From contig JARXAK010000030.1 in assembly GCA_029865885.1 (NCBI GenBank), positions 1 through 34,257 of the forward strand: a stretch of 34,257 nucleotides of DNA, written 5' to 3'. This document shows, in pieces, positions 26,778 to 34,257 of the stretch (position 1 is its first letter; every line of letters begins with the position of its first letter). Below the pieces are notes generated by a model that was given only the letters and a program-made list of their open reading frames with translations, ran no database searches and was not told the origin of the DNA. This DNA is from Rhizobium sp. (lineage in GTDB: Bacteria; Pseudomonadota; Alphaproteobacteria; Rhizobiales; Rhizobiaceae). A program made the translations under genes and the position numbers.

Positions 26778-28193
26778 ATGGGAGACTCCATGAGACTTGA
26801 GAGTTTCGAAGACTGGTTTGCCGTTCGTCCCAATCACAGCGATGAAGATGAGCATTTGGCGGGGCGCCTAAAATTTGATTTGGAAGACGGCATCTATCTG
26901 GAAACGATTCGCTTTTGTGGAGGCGCGGAGCATCTTCAAAAACCACTGATAAAGGGCGAGACCCTGACCGGATGGCTAAACTATCAACAACCTACCACGC
27001 TCATTAGGCCATGGATTCAAAGTTTTGGTGGCCTGCAGATGGGCATCAATACAATCGCTCTGAAAGAAAACCAGCGGTTCGTTGCGGCTGCCATTCTTAA
27101 GAACGTATTCCTTGAAGATGTTAAGGCTCCAATTTTTACAGGCCTCAAGGTTGAGCATCCGGCACTCCATGCCTGGATAAACCCATGCCTTGTAGCGCAG
27201 GATTCGACTTTCCTACCCGAGCTCGGACTCCCTGCCCTTTCCGTCGACATTCAGTCGCCTCAGAAACGTGTGCTCACCTTATCGGACAAAACGGAGGCGA
27301 CGGTAATTAGTACTACACGTATTTCTGGTGGATCATCGCGACGGCTGGAAGACTACACTACTTTGGAGTTAAGATTTCCCGAGCCGTTAGGTTTTGATGC
27401 AATAAACCGTGTTATTTGGCGAATTTCCAGTCTGTTTGAGTTTTTGATCGGCGCACGAACGCAGGCATCAGTGCATCTTCTGCCGACAACCCAACTCCGA
27501 GAATGGAATGGTGAGGAACGGCACGTCGTCGCTGAATTGTGGTACCGGCCAATCGCTCGTAAGAGACGTCGATCGTCTCCGCCTAATGAGCATAGCTGCT
27601 TCATGCTTGAGAAGCGCTCACCAATTTCGATGGAAGATTTGCTGAGCCACATCACTGGAGCGAGTGATGAGACCATGTACCTTGCCAGTGTAATTCAGAG
27701 CGTCGAAGACGGTGATCTTTCCATTGACCAGGGATACGGTGAACTACTGGGATGTCTTGAAGCGTTTGACGAACGCACATTTGGATCGGGCGCGGACGAA
27801 AATTTTAAAGCCAACATGAAGCGATTGAGAGATCTTGTAGATCAACACGGCAATGTCGTGGACGTTGAGTTTTTCAAGCGTATACAGAGTTCCGCTTCCA
27901 ACAAGTTTTCACTTCTGAAACGTTTGGAACGGTTACATCGGCATTGGGTTGAGGACGGTTTCAGGGGAAGTCCGAATCTCCAGCGTATACGAGATCTCCG
28001 GAATCTTGTTCCACATGGACGGGGGCTGGAGGTGTCAAGTGAAGTGGCAAAGGAAATGGTGATTTATAATCAATACCTTGCGGCGTTGGGCCGTTATCAT
28101 GTTCTGAAGGCACTTGGCTTCACGCGGCAGACAATCGAGACCGCCTTTTTATCGCAGCCCAATCGGTATGGGATGTATACTTCGCGAAGGTAA
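26778..28193 (+). CDS. ApeA-like HEPN-domain protein (candidate anti-phage / abortive infection effector)
   Basis: N-terminal HLAGRLKFDLEDGIYLETIRFCG...LTGW resembles the ApeA N-terminal domain; C-terminal helical domain with RDLRNLVPHGRG containing RNxxxH (27999-28016). Composition is visibly AT-richer than the neighbours. ATG 26790 (after gggag) may be the true start. Confidence 0.75.
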   Translation: MGDSMRLESFEDWFAVRPNHSDEDEHLAGRLKFDLEDGIYLETIRFCGGAEHLQKPLIKGETLTGWLNYQQPTTLIRPWIQSFGGLQMGINTIALKENQRFVAAAILKNVFLEDVKAPIFTGLKVEHPALHAWINPCLVAQDSTFLPELGLPALSVDIQSPQKRVLTLSDKTEATVISTTRISGGSSRRLEDYTTLELRFPEPLGFDAINRVIWRISSLFEFLIGARTQASVHLLPTTQLREWNGEERHVVAELWYRPIARKRRRSSPPNEHSCFMLEKRSPISMEDLLSHITGASDETMYLASVIQSVEDGDLSIDQGYGELLGCLEAFDERTFGSGADENFKANMKRLRDLVDQHGNVVDVEFFKRIQSSASNKFSLLKRLERLHRHWVEDGFRGSPNLQRIRDLRNLVPHGRGLEVSSEVAKEMVIYNQYLAALGRYHVLKALGFTRQTIETAFLSQPNRYGMYTSRR

Positions 28194-28218
28194 ACTTTGC
28201 TGGAGTTGGCGGCTATAT

Positions 28219-28416
28219 CTAACTCCAAGAGATGGCAGCCGAAGCCTTGCCGCTTCGCAGCCCCTCGCGAATGCCATCGAACACTGCGTCAAGATCCAGC
28301 AAGCTCTCGGGCTCGGTCATCGCCCGGTCATAGGTCCGCGCCACCTCGTCGTGAAGCCAGGCCTCCAGCGCGTTCGCGGAACCAGCCAAAGAGCCTCGAC
28401 GCAATTCTGGACGCAA
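28219..28416 (-). CDS. Orphan ParD/RelB-like antitoxin, possibly truncated
   Basis: LEAWLHDEVARTYDRAMTEPESLLDLDAVFDGIREGLRSGK resembles small antitoxins with the WL..EV..TYD....DP.....D.VF..IR pattern; no toxin ORF follows. Confidence 0.5.
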   Translation of the reverse strand: MRPELRRGSLAGSANALEAWLHDEVARTYDRAMTEPESLLDLDAVFDGIREGLRSGKASAAISWS

Positions 28417-28508
28417 CTCGGTGACCTCATCATTTCACGGTTTGTAAACAGCAGACGTGGCAGGTCCTTGCGACTGAACCCGTCTCAATCTGCCATAGGA
28501 TCTCCGAC

Positions 28509-28856
28509 GTGCCGAAATTGCCGCTATACGCCCTCCTGCTTGCTGCAGCGCTTTACGCCCCCGTGCATGCCGAGGAGGACAAGCTGCCGGACCATGCGTC
28601 TCCTTCGGTCTGCGTGGTGATCATCGGCCTTGCGCTCGAAAATGGCGTCATCGACGCCGCTGACGAGGAAGACTACAAGGCCGCCGCAGAGACCTTTCGT
28701 GAGACGTCCGAGGAACTCAATGGTGGCAAGGACGCCGCCAACCAGATGATCGGCAGCAGCGTCGCCTTTTTCGATGGGCTGAGTGCGAGCGATCTCGAAG
28801 AGGGCGCCGACATGTGTTTGAGCGCCGAAGACGAGAGCTTTGACGCCGACGAGTGA
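28509..28856 (+). CDS. Hypothetical secreted small acidic protein
   Basis: Signal peptide MPKLPLYALLLAAALYAPVHAEE and two cysteines; no recognised family. Confidence 0.5.
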   Translation: MPKLPLYALLLAAALYAPVHAEEDKLPDHASPSVCVVIIGLALENGVIDAADEEDYKAAAETFRETSEELNGGKDAANQMIGSSVAFFDGLSASDLEEGADMCLSAEDESFDADE

Positions 28857-28950
28857 GGCGCCCCTTGCAGGTCCGGGAGGATTGCCCCGTCCGGAACCTC
28901 TTCGACGCCAGACAGCCTGTTCCTTATGTACGCTCGCCTCAGCGCAGAGA

Positions 28951-28978
28951 AAAACCCGCCGAAAAATCGACGGGTTTG
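28951..28978 (-). terminator. Rho-independent terminator for the minus-strand gene 29019-29510
   Basis: On the minus strand: aaacccgtcgatttttcggcgggttttt, stem-loop followed by a T run. Confidence 0.7.
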
Positions 28979-29018
28979 CAATCAGCCTGAAGGACACAGA
29001 AGTGCCCGGTTTTCGACG

Positions 29019-29510
29019 TCAGCTCGCTGGCTTCAGGGAGGCCAGCATGTCACCCAGTTCCTTCTGGTGCTCGGCCTGAGTATCCTTTGAACCCCAATAG
29101 GTGAAGATCAGAACCTTGTCGCCCGCCGCGGCAAAGCCGATGGATACGTCGACCGGACCATTCTCGTCCGTCCCCTGGTAATCCAGCGAGGAAATCTTGA
29201 GGCCGTTGACATCGGTCTCGGCAGACTCCTTCAAGGACTGGGGATCGATCTTCACGCCGTTCTTGGTCAGAAAGTCGATGGCGATTTCGGTCGTCTTGTC
29301 GGAAGACGCGGCGTCTGCCACGTCGATGGAGAAGTAGACGGCTCCGTCTTCGGATGTGGCGTCAACGCCCGTTTCGGTTTCCTTCGGTCCCCAGCTGTCG
29401 GGAATGGTGATGGACGCAACCGGAGCATCGCTGGGGAAGATGAGTTCAGCCGCAGATGCGCCAAACGGAAGGGAGATCGCGAAAACGGAGGCTATCAGAA
29501 GTTTTTTCAT
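29019..29510 (-). CDS. Hypothetical secreted protein
   Basis: Signal peptide MKKLLIASVFAISLPFGASA and coherent coding ORF with a downstream terminator. Confidence 0.75.
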   Translation of the reverse strand: MKKLLIASVFAISLPFGASAAELIFPSDAPVASITIPDSWGPKETETGVDATSEDGAVYFSIDVADAASSDKTTEIAIDFLTKNGVKIDPQSLKESAETDVNGLKISSLDYQGTDENGPVDVSIGFAAAGDKVLIFTYWGSKDTQAEHQKELGDMLASLKPAS

Positions 29511-29731
29511 GGTGGTCCTTTCGAAGATGTGGCCGGGGCGGGATGCTAGGTGATTTGCACCAGCGTCGGTATATTCATCTCCAAAAATCCCCTAAATTAA
29601 GACGGGGGTTAAAGTCACCGCGATAAGGCTTTCGCCTTTTCCGCCGTTTCGCCAAAACGAACGATATGACCGCCGGAGAGCTGAGGCTTCTTGCCGGACG
29701 GACATGAAGGCGCCGAAAAAATCCCCACCCA

Positions 29732-29758
29732 TGTCACATTGACGCTTCCCCGCTCGTC
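29732..29758 (+). promoter_or_regulatory. ECF41-type sigma promoter
   Basis: TGTCACA (29732-29738), 16-nt spacer, CGTC (29755-29758), upstream of the CMD-sigma operon. Confidence 0.8.
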
Positions 29759-29791
29759 ATGATCTCGTACCCAACAGAAGGAAACGACATC

Positions 29792-30259
29792 ATGACCGCA
29801 ACACTCGATCCTTTCACAGCCGCGCGCGCTCTGATGAAGAAGTGGACGGCCGTCTCTGCTGACATCGCCGCAAGCCTTGAGCCGAGCCTCGTCGAACTCG
29901 TCAAGATCCGTGCGTCCCAGATCAATGCCTGCGCCAACTGCATCAACATGCACACAGGCGAAGCCCGGGCCAAGGGCGAGACGGAGAACCGCATCTATCT
30001 GCTCTCGGCCTGGCGCGAGGCGCCGTGTTATACGGAGCGCGAACGGGCGGCCCTCGCCTGGACGGAAGCGCTGACCACGCTGTCGACGGGGCATCCGCAG
30101 GAGACGGCGCGCCTTGATCTGCAGGCGGCCTTCACCGAGGAGGAGCAGGTGAAGCTGACGCTGATGATCAATGTGATCAACGGCTGGAACAGGCTTGCCG
30201 TCGGCTTCGGCCTCTGGATCGAGACACCGGCCACCCGGGCTCAAGGCGTGGCCGCCTGA
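29792..30259 (+). CDS. Carboxymuconolactone decarboxylase/AhpD-like protein
   Basis: VELVKIRASQINACANCINMHTGEARAKGETENRIYLLSAWREAPCYTERERAALAWTEALT with CxxC; SD agaagga before ATG 29792. Confidence 0.9.
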   Translation: MTATLDPFTAARALMKKWTAVSADIAASLEPSLVELVKIRASQINACANCINMHTGEARAKGETENRIYLLSAWREAPCYTERERAALAWTEALTTLSTGHPQETARLDLQAAFTEEEQVKLTLMINVINGWNRLAVGFGLWIETPATRAQGVAA

Positions 30260-31119
30260 TGTTGCCCTCCGAGCATAGAGATGCGGCGGCGAGTTTCGAT
30301 CCCCTGAGGCGCAAGCTGATGCGGCTCGCCTATCGCATGCTGGGCTCGGTCACGGATGCCGAAGACATGCTGCAGGAGGCCTTCATCCGCTGGATGAGGG
30401 CCGACCGAGGCGCAATCCGCGAGCCCGAGGCGTTTCTCCGCCGCGTGGTCACAAGGCTTTGCCTCGACCAGTTGAAATCGGCCCGCCTGAAGCGCGAGAC
30501 CTATATCGGCCCCTGGCTGCCGGAACCGGTGGTCGAAGACGCGGACGAGCCCGAGGACGTGACCCTGCCGCTGATGCTGGCGCTGGAGCGGCTGTCACCC
30601 TTGGAGCGCGCGGCCCTGCTGCTCCACGATGTCTTCGGTCTGCCTTTTGAGGAGATCGCCGAAACCCTGGACCGAGACGTCGCCGCCTGCCGCCAACTGG
30701 CAGCCAGAGCACGCCGGAATGTGCGCGACGAGCGGACCCGCTACACCATCGACGCCAAGCGCGGGCTGGAAATGGCTGAAGCCTTTTTCAAAGCCTCGCG
30801 CAGCGGCGATATGACCGCACTTTCCGCCATGCTGGCAGCCGATGTCGGCCTGCATTCCGATGGCGGCGGCAAGCGGCAGGCGGCGATCACGCCGATCCTC
30901 GGCCATCAGGCGGTGATGAAGGTACATGCCTATCTCGCCGAGAAGATCTGGCCGCATGGTTCTGAACTCCTGCGTGTCGGCCTCGTCAACGGCCTGCCGG
31001 GCCTTGTCACCCGCGAGGCGGACGGCGAGTTGCAGACGACGGCGTTGCAGATCGAGGACGGTGCCATCACCGGCATCTATGTCATGCGCAATCCCGACAA
31101 GTTGCGCCATCTGCAGTGA
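30259..31119 (+). CDS. ECF41-family (SigJ-like) RNA polymerase sigma factor with SnoaL-like C-terminal domain
   Basis: sigma2 (LMRLAYRMLGSVTDAEDMLQEAFIRWMRA), sigma4 (LSPLERAALLLHDVFGLPFEEIAETLDRDVAACRQLAARARRNV), ~110 aa C-terminal extension; start overlaps the CMD stop by 1 nt. Confidence 0.92.
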   Translation: MLPSEHRDAAASFDPLRRKLMRLAYRMLGSVTDAEDMLQEAFIRWMRADRGAIREPEAFLRRVVTRLCLDQLKSARLKRETYIGPWLPEPVVEDADEPEDVTLPLMLALERLSPLERAALLLHDVFGLPFEEIAETLDRDVAACRQLAARARRNVRDERTRYTIDAKRGLEMAEAFFKASRSGDMTALSAMLAADVGLHSDGGGKRQAAITPILGHQAVMKVHAYLAEKIWPHGSELLRVGLVNGLPGLVTREADGELQTTALQIEDGAITGIYVMRNPDKLRHLQ

Positions 31120-31276
31120 GGAACGGGGGCGTGTTCCGCGCCTCTTCAACCCCGGAAGACCAGCCGGGCGTCTCCGCCAATCACCGCTCACATTGGACCG
31201 TGCTTTTCATGAGAAACTGGTCCTTCGTTTGATGCCAGTTGGATGCGATAATCCGACGACGTCACCGGAGATCCAC

Positions 31277-31900
31277 ATGTACACGCCTCCAGCATTCCTT
31301 GTTTCCGAACGGTCCGAGCTCAATGAGATGATGCGCCAGTGTCATCTGGCCAACTTCATCACCGCCACAGTGACAGGGCCGATGGCAACGCCCCTGCCGC
31401 TGTTGCTTGATGAAACCGAGGGCGAATTGGGCGTCCTCTACGGCCATCTCGCAAGACCCAATCCGCAATGGCAGGCGGATGTCCTCGGACACGGCCTGGC
31501 CGTGTTCATGGGCCCCGACGCCTATGTCACGCCATCCTGGTACGCGACGAAAGCCGAGCATGGAAAAGTGGTGCCAACCTGGAACTACGCAGCCGTGCAC
31601 GCCTCGGGCCCGGTCGAGTTCTTTGATGATACCAATCGACTGCTCGAGGTCGTCAACCGCCTGACCAATCACCACGAAGCTTCCCGCAAGCAGCCCTGGA
31701 CCGTCGCGGATGCTCCGGAGACCTTCATCAGCGGACAGTTGCGCGGCATCATCGGCATGCGCATGCCGATCGTCGCTCTCGAGGGCAAGCGCAAAATGAG
31801 CCAGAATCGCCCCGAGGCGGATCGGGACGGCGTCAGGCGCGGCCTTAAGGAACGGGGTGAGCGACACGACATCACGGTTGCCGCCATGGTTCCGACCTGA
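31277..31900 (+). CDS. FMN-binding negative transcriptional regulator (PaiB-like)
   Basis: MYTPPAFLVSERSELNEMMRQCHLANFITAT...GVLYGHLARPNPQW...WYATKAEHGKVVPTWNYAAVHASG...GIIGMRMPIVALEGKRKMSQNR. Confidence 0.93.
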   Translation: MYTPPAFLVSERSELNEMMRQCHLANFITATVTGPMATPLPLLLDETEGELGVLYGHLARPNPQWQADVLGHGLAVFMGPDAYVTPSWYATKAEHGKVVPTWNYAAVHASGPVEFFDDTNRLLEVVNRLTNHHEASRKQPWTVADAPETFISGQLRGIIGMRMPIVALEGKRKMSQNRPEADRDGVRRGLKERGERHDITVAAMVPT

Positions 31901-32072
31901 ACGCCGAACTGGCGCGCGCCAAGGATGCCAATGTTTGCGATCAATCTGCGGATCGCAAATGGCCTTAGAGCCGGCGCCCGTTCCTGCAGCGCGATTGCCC
32001 CCGGGACGGCCAGAGGCTAACGTCCGGACATCACGGGCACCGCCCGTGCCCGCCACCCACCCGGAGACACCC

Positions 32073-32369
32073 ATGCCCGGCTATTCCGCCCGCCCGCCCG
32101 CCATCCCGACCGTTGTTCTCGATGATGCCGTCACCCGCATCACCCGCTGGGATTTCGAGCCCGGCGCCGCCACCGGCCATCATACCCATGGCCTCGGCTA
32201 TGTCGTCGTGCCGATGACCGATTGCCATTTCCTGATCGAGGACGCCTCGGGCGAGCGCCGCGTCACGAGCAAGGCCGGCGAGGCCTATCGCCGGGATGCC
32301 GGCGTCGAGCACAATGTCATCAATGGCGGCGACCAGCCGATGAGCTTCATCGAGATCGAGTACAAATGA
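32073..32369 (+). CDS. Cupin-domain protein
   Basis: TRITRWDFEPGAATGHHTHGLGYVVVPMTDCHFLIE...AGEAYRRDAGVEHNVINGGDQPMSFIEIE cupin motifs. Confidence 0.88.
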   Translation: MPGYSARPPAIPTVVLDDAVTRITRWDFEPGAATGHHTHGLGYVVVPMTDCHFLIEDASGERRVTSKAGEAYRRDAGVEHNVINGGDQPMSFIEIEYK

Positions 32370-33292
32370 GCTTGGGTGACGATCAGCCGGTGCCGCAATT
32401 CGTCACCGCCTTCGAGCCGCAGCATGGTATGGCGGTGCCCGTGGCAGAGGGCGTCGAGCGCCTCACCGCGCCCAATCCGAGCCCCTTCACCTTTCACGGC
32501 ACCAACACCTATATCGTCGGCGATAAATCCGTCTGCGTCATCGATCCCGGCCCCGAGAGTGATGCGCATTTCGAAGCCCTGATGGCGGCGCTCAAGGACC
32601 GAGAGGTCACCCATATCGCCGTCAGCCACACCCACCGCGACCATTCCCCGCTTGCCCGCCGCCTGAAAGCCGCAACCGGCGCCGTGATCGTCGCCGAAGG
32701 CCCGCACAGGCCATCGCGCCCGCTGTTCGAAGGCGAGCTGAACCCCTTCGCCGAAAGCTCCGACACCGATTTTATCCCGGATATTGCTCTTGCTGATGGT
32801 CAGACCGTCGAAGGCGACGGCTGGCGCCTCACCGCCGTCCACACCCCCGGCCACACCGCAAATCACGCAGCCTTCGCGCTCGAAGACACCGGCATCCTGT
32901 TTTCCGCCGATCATGTCATGGCCTGGGCCACCTCGATCGTCGCCCCGCCCGATGGCGCCATGGCTGACTACATGGCCTCGCTCGACCGGCTGCTCATCCG
33001 TGAAGACCGCCTCTATCTGCCCGGCCATGGCGGCCCGGTCACCGAGCCCCAGGCCTTCGTCCGCGCGCTCCGCACCCATCGCCGCCTGCGCGAACGCGCC
33101 GTCCTGGAGCGCATTCGCAAGGGTGACCGGCTGATTTCGGACATGGTCAAGGTGATCTACGCCACCACGGACCCGCGCCTGCATGGCGCTGCTGCGCTCT
33201 CCGTGCTCGCCCATATCGAGGATCTCGTGGAGAAGGGGCAGATCACAACCGACGGGCCGCCAAGGCTGTTGGGCGAATATCGGCCGGGTTGA
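32366..33292 (+). CDS. MBL-fold metallo-hydrolase
   Basis: AVSHTHRDHSPLARRL (HxHxDH-type), VHTPGHTANH, LFSADHVM, LPGHGGPV; ATGA overlap with the cupin gene. Confidence 0.93.
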   Translation: MSLGDDQPVPQFVTAFEPQHGMAVPVAEGVERLTAPNPSPFTFHGTNTYIVGDKSVCVIDPGPESDAHFEALMAALKDREVTHIAVSHTHRDHSPLARRLKAATGAVIVAEGPHRPSRPLFEGELNPFAESSDTDFIPDIALADGQTVEGDGWRLTAVHTPGHTANHAAFALEDTGILFSADHVMAWATSIVAPPDGAMADYMASLDRLLIREDRLYLPGHGGPVTEPQAFVRALRTHRRLRERAVLERIRKGDRLISDMVKVIYATTDPRLHGAAALSVLAHIEDLVEKGQITTDGPPRLLGEYRPG

Positions 33293-33310
33293 GCGTTGTA
33301 GCCCGCAGCT

Positions 33311-33468
33311 ACCCCCCTCTGTCGGCTTCGCCGACATCTCCCCCACAGGTGGGGAGAGTAGCGACCCCGCCAGCCTGTCGCCCCTTGTGGCGGTAAAGGG
33401 AGCGGCCACACGCGATGCTCCGCTCTCCCCCCTTGTGGGGGAGATGTCACGAAGTGACAGAGGGGGGT
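33311..33468. repeat. Rhizobiales intergenic palindromic repeat (RIME-like), second copy
   Basis: acccccctctgtcggcttcgccgacatctcccccacaggtggggagag ... ctctccccccttgtgggggagatgtcacgaagtgacagaggggggt inverted arms. Confidence 0.85.
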
Positions 33469-33488
33469 AACCAGCGGCACACGCCCCC

Positions 33489-34256
33489 TCAGTTCCCCGC
33501 AATCCCCAGAAGCTCCGCATCCAGCGCATGCAGAAACCCCTCGGCGATCTCATCGCTGATGCCGAGATCATGCGGTCCGTAGCGCGAGGCAACGCGGATA
33601 TCGACGAGCGTCATCTCCGCCTCTTCGCGCAGCCTCACCACCGCATCGAAGGGCAGGCCCAGCACAAATGTGCGGGTGGCAAACTGCAGCCGTGCTGTGC
33701 CTTCCGGCTCGCCATCGCCGTTTGCCGCAATCAGGCTCGGCTCGGGGCGGGCGGTCGGCAGCGGTCCGCTTTCGGGCAGGGCCTCGTCCGTGGGGGCAGG
33801 TGCTCCGGTCGTCGCCGCCTCCGGGGCTGCGGGCGTTTCGGTGGTCGGGCGCAGTTCGAGCGCCGGCAGGCCATATTCCTCGCCACGGCTTGCCGTCACC
33901 ACCAGCCGGTTTTCCGCCGCCACCTTGCGCACGGCTTCATACACCCGGTCGATCGCCCCTTCATAGCGGCGCCCGTTAAGGCCCGGATAGGCGGCAAGCT
34001 GGGCTGCATCGGCATCGGCGGGAAGGGCAGGGCGCGGAAGGAGATGCGGCTCCACCTCCGGCGCCGAGACAAAGCCCGGCCTGTCGGCGAGATCGGTGGC
34101 CACTTCGGTGAGCTTCGGCTTGCTGACATAGAGATAATAGCCATAGCCGGGCAAAGCGAGCGGCAGGGCCGCAAAGACCAGCGCCCAGGCAGACGCAACA
34201 CCGCCCAGCGCGCCCACCTGCCAGAGCCGGGCAAGACCGGTCAGCGCAAGCGGCAC
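33489..34256 (-). CDS. DUF1499-like membrane protein, possibly continuing past the window end
   Basis: N-terminal hydrophobic segments then AAYPGLNGRRYEGAIDRVYEAVRKVAAENRLVVTAS...FATRTFVLGLPFDAVVRLREE...VDIRVASRYGPHDLGISDEIAEGFLHAL. Confidence 0.7.
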   Translation of the reverse strand: MPLALTGLARLWQVGALGGVASAWALVFAALPLALPGYGYYLYVSKPKLTEVATDLADRPGFVSAPEVEPHLLPRPALPADADAAQLAAYPGLNGRRYEGAIDRVYEAVRKVAAENRLVVTASRGEEYGLPALELRPTTETPAAPEAATTGAPAPTDEALPESGPLPTARPEPSLIAANGDGEPEGTARLQFATRTFVLGLPFDAVVRLREEAEMTLVDIRVASRYGPHDLGISDEIAEGFLHALDAELLGIAGN

Positions 34257-34257
34257 G

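Noticed and set aside
26721-28428. 12-bp direct repeat ctcggtgacctc at 26721-26732 and 28417-28428 flanking the HEPN gene
   Set aside because: Could be insertion-site repeats, but a 12-bp match over ~2 kb is not improbable by chance and no element ends are evident.
25783-28508. Integrase/transposase in the ppdK-downstream island
   Set aside because: Looked for one to explain the duplicated ppdK tail; none of the ORFs on either strand looks like a recombinase.
1-34257. CRISPR arrays, rRNA or tRNA genes
   Set aside because: No regularly spaced repeats and no recognisable tRNA/rRNA sequence were seen on reading; a tRNAscan/CRISPR search was not possible.

Overview
This is a high-GC chromosomal window that looks like Rhizobiaceae (Rhizobium/Agrobacterium-type). 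The assignment rests on gene content and on intergenic palindromes, not on a database search. Core genes: a ccrM-like methyltransferase 3' end, an OmpA-family protein, a HAD hydrolase, mutY, a DUF721/DciA-like gene, dsbA, smc, ppdK and others. A ~9 kb block between the dciA-like gene and dsbA carries a SulP-STAS-cNMP transporter and a convergent three-gene operon: a TPR/beta-barrel outer-membrane protein, a FecR-domain secreted protein, and a CHASE2 adenylate/guanylate cyclase. The most interesting accessory region is 25.6-28.4 kb, at the 3' end of ppdK. There a HigB/HigA-like toxin-antitoxin pair lies between two diverged copies of the last ~170 bp of ppdK. It is followed by a visibly AT-richer gene for an ApeA-like HEPN protein with an RNxxxH motif (candidate anti-phage effector) and an orphan ParD-like antitoxin. 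Other notable items: a CMD + ECF41-type sigma operon with a recognisable ECF41 promoter (TGTCACA-N16-CGTC), an Ivy-like lysozyme inhibitor, a truncated HigA-like ORF, four palindromic repeat elements, and a hairpin that buries the smc Shine-Dalgarno. All identifications come from reading the sequence; no searches were run.
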